This document shows, piece by piece, positions 62,511 to 64,000 of a DNA stretch of 64,000 nucleotides. Each line of letters opens with the position of its first letter. Positions within the stretch are counted from its first letter, which is position 1. The notes under the pieces were generated by a model. The model saw nothing but the letters and a program-made list of their open reading frames with translations, was not told the DNA's origin and ran no database searches. The position numbers and the translations under genes were made by a program. Source of the stretch: Fusobacterium ulcerans ATCC 49185 (GTDB lineage Bacteria; Fusobacteriota; Fusobacteriia; Fusobacteriales; Fusobacteriaceae); assembly GCF_900683735.1 (NCBI RefSeq), contig NZ_LR215979.1:992001-1056000 (forward strand), written 5' to 3'.

Positions 62511-62642
62511 ATGCCGAAATTAATTCTAGGAGCAATAGTAATATTATGTAGTTATATTGGATATAAGAGTAAGAAAGTGCATATACAAATAATTTCTCTT
62601 TTTATTATTATATTGGCAATAATCTATCGAATTTATAAATAA
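62511..62642 (+). CDS. 43-residue two-span membrane peptide
   Basis: Encodes MPKLILGAIVILCSYIGYKS, a basic turn (KSKKVHIQ) and a second hydrophobic span (IISLFIIILAIIYRIYK). GGGGGAAAGGG directly before the ATG supports translation. Function unknown. Confidence 0.5.
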   Translation: MPKLILGAIVILCSYIGYKSKKVHIQIISLFIIILAIIYRIYK

Positions 62643-62705
62643 TGAATTTTTTTTATTTACAATGGAGATATTGTGATTAAATTATAAGACATCAGGGGAG
62701 AATTT

Positions 62706-62915
62706 ATGAAATGTAAAAATTGCAATAATCTAGTAAAAAGAACTTTATCTGATAACTGCGTCAGCAGATTTAAATTCTATAAAACTGTTGCTTATTATTG
62801 TGATCACTGTGATAAAATATATATTTTGGAAAAATATAAAGATGTCATAGCTGAAAATAAATATGACAGCGAACTGGAATGGCTGAGGGATCAGAATCCA
62901 TATTTGAATAAATAA
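62706..62915 (+). CDS. Small zinc-ribbon-like protein
   Basis: 69 residues with CKNC (3-6) and CDHC (32-35), the two halves of a four-cysteine zinc site, plus a basic loop between and an acidic C-terminus (ENKYDSELEWLRDQNP). It may bind nucleic acid or act as a small regulator. GGGGAG precedes the ATG. Confidence 0.6.
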   Translation: MKCKNCNNLVKRTLSDNCVSRFKFYKTVAYYCDHCDKIYILEKYKDVIAENKYDSELEWLRDQNPYLNK

Positions 62916-62927
62916 TATAAATGAAAT

Positions 62928-62962
62928 AAGGAACAGGAAAATAATTTCCCTGTTCCTTTTAT
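62928..62962. terminator. Bidirectional terminator
   Basis: AAGGAACAGG / CCTGTTCCTT (62928-62937 and 62949-62958) with a T run, between convergent genes. Confidence 0.85.
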
Positions 62963-63339
62963 TTTGTCAAAGCTTCTCTAATAGAATGAAGAAGCTCTAA
63001 AAGTCTTTTTTCTTCAGAATCAGCTATTTCTTTTTGAGAAGTGTGTATGTAAAAAGCTCCCATCTCACTGTTGGTAATATAAGAGGCATGAGATTTCAAA
63101 TATCCTTCCATTTCTTCAAACAACATAGTAGTCATAGTTTTAGCAGTAATCTCTTCTCTTCCTTCAAGAATTATTTTGTCATTAGTCAATAAATATGCTT
63201 TTTCAACAGTAGCCAAGCATTTACTGTGTTTATATGCAATAAATCCCCCAAACATATTTTCTATCTCAGTAAAAAATTTAAAATTTCCCACCCACATTTT
63301 TTTCACTACACCAGAAATTTCTTTTAATGATTCGCTCAT
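62959..63339 (-). CDS. Uncharacterised soluble protein
   Basis: 126 residues, no membrane segments, alpha/beta character (FFTEIENMFGGFIAYKHSKC; EEITAKTMTTMLFEEMEGYLKSH). GGGGGG precedes the ATG. Family not recognised. Confidence 0.6.
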   Translation of the reverse strand: MSESLKEISGVVKKMWVGNFKFFTEIENMFGGFIAYKHSKCLATVEKAYLLTNDKIILEGREEITAKTMTTMLFEEMEGYLKSHASYITNSEMGAFYIHTSQKEIADSEEKRLLELLHSIREALTK

Positions 63340-63611
63340 AGATACCCCCCTGCATGATATTTTCTAGTTCTATTATTTATTATACACTGATTTTGTAAAT
63401 AAATCAAAAAAGTATGGAGATTAATTACCTGAAATCTATTTGATGATAAAAAATGATAAAACTTAACTTGAGTAAGTATCTTTGAATTTGATTTTAAAGA
63501 ATTCTATAATGTAAAAAAGGATTGCCTCCTGCTGTTTACAGAAATCAACCCTTGTTAAACAATTTTAAAATAAAATATATTTATTATTTTATCAAAACTT
63601 TTTAGAATCAC

Positions 63612-64000
63612 CTATTGAACAGCTTCATATTCATCAGTGAAGTTTTTAAGTTTTTTCTTAATTCTTTGTATAGCATTATCTACTGATTTTGGTTCTCTTC
63701 CAGTTTGAGAAGCAATTTCTGTATATGACATTTCAACAAGCATATAATCAAAGATTTCATTTTCCATTTTACTCAAATGTGTTTTTAAGTATTTTTTCAG
63801 AAATTTAAATTTTTCCTTACTTAAATATATTTCTTCAGGATTATAAAAATTAAATGATTTATTAGAATATGCTGGAACAGCATTATAATCAAAAGAATTT
63901 TCATTGTTATTTACAGCCATATTCAACATTTTATGCTTACCACTATTGGAACTTTTTATTGCAGTAATCAACTGTCTTTTAATACATAAAATTGCAAAAG
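63612..64000 (-). CDS. SigH-like RNA polymerase sigma factor, 5' end beyond the window
   Basis: The readable part covers the C-terminal half of a sigma-70-family protein: FAILCIKRQLITAIKSSNSGKHKML at the window edge matches the region 2/3 border of SigH-type factors (FAxLCIxRQIITAIK). The region 4 helix-turn-helix follows (EMSYTEIASQTGREPKSVDNAIQRIKKKL). The frame stays open to base 64000, so the gene continues outside; the TTG at 63971 is not its true start. Reads like the SigH/alternative sigma group, in a lineage that does not sporulate. Confidence 0.85.
   Translation of the reverse strand, partial: FAILCIKRQLITAIKSSNSGKHKMLNMAVNNNENSFDYNAVPAYSNKSFNFYNPEEIYLSKEKFKFLKKYLKTHLSKMENEIFDYMLVEMSYTEIASQTGREPKSVDNAIQRIKKKLKNFTDEYEAVQ

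Overview
The window is AT-rich, densely coded bacterial chromosome. The mix of genes suggests a Fusobacterium, probably of the gut clade around F. varium, F. ulcerans and F. mortiferum: fusobacterial-type autotransporter, HU-like proteins, OXA-type class D beta-lactamase, HydE, flavinylated secreted reductases, AddA/AddB-like recombination proteins and a SigH-like sigma factor. This placement rests on gene content and base composition only; no database comparison was possible.

Layout. 1-8 kb is an accessory, decaying region. It holds a small tyrosine recombinase, a frameshifted DUF4225-like gene with a small membrane partner, two truncated tails of a fructose PTS permease, a class D beta-lactamase, small membrane peptides and duplicated terminators. 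8-13 kb carries a geranylgeranyl-reductase-like flavoprotein and two tandem secreted FMN/FAD reductases. 13.2-16.1 kb is an operon of DhaL-, DhaK-, LsrF- and VOC-like genes behind a near-consensus promoter. It is followed by a glucose-family PTS EIICB gene and a fumarase/adenylosuccinate-lyase superfamily gene. 19.5-24.1 kb is an autotransporter adhesin followed by two HU-like genes. Directly upstream of the adhesin lies a 165-bp segment bounded by perfect 16-bp inverted repeats, carrying a near-consensus promoter that points away from the adhesin. I read this as a phase-variable promoter in the OFF orientation, and it is the most interesting object in the window.

24-30 kb holds an Mga/BglG-like regulator, MscL, a P-loop kinase-fold protein, two flavin enzymes and a DUF486 membrane protein. 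30.5-36.2 kb is a complete ribose operon on the minus strand (rbsR-K-D-A-C-B) with a consensus promoter and a LacI-type operator at the start site. 36.6-48.4 kb carries a PHP phosphatase, a META lipoprotein, two MATE exporters and an addB-addA-grpB-flavodoxin operon. 48.4-64 kb is mainly housekeeping: dnaN, potD, an rRNA methyltransferase, a Nudix hydrolase, hydE, HU, a murein amidase, a cold-shock protein, tRNA-Leu(GAG), an SPFH protein and the 3' part of a SigH-like sigma gene. A deletion scar of the 1-2.4 kb accessory module sits at 49.1 kb.

Working together. The Rbs system imports and phosphorylates ribose. The DhaL/DhaK/LsrF/VOC set could phosphorylate and thiolytically cleave a small dihydroxyketone, possibly an AI-2/DPD-like molecule; this is inference. 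The adhesin, its switch and a FimB-sized recombinase at the window start suggest surface variation, but the link between recombinase and switch is unproven.
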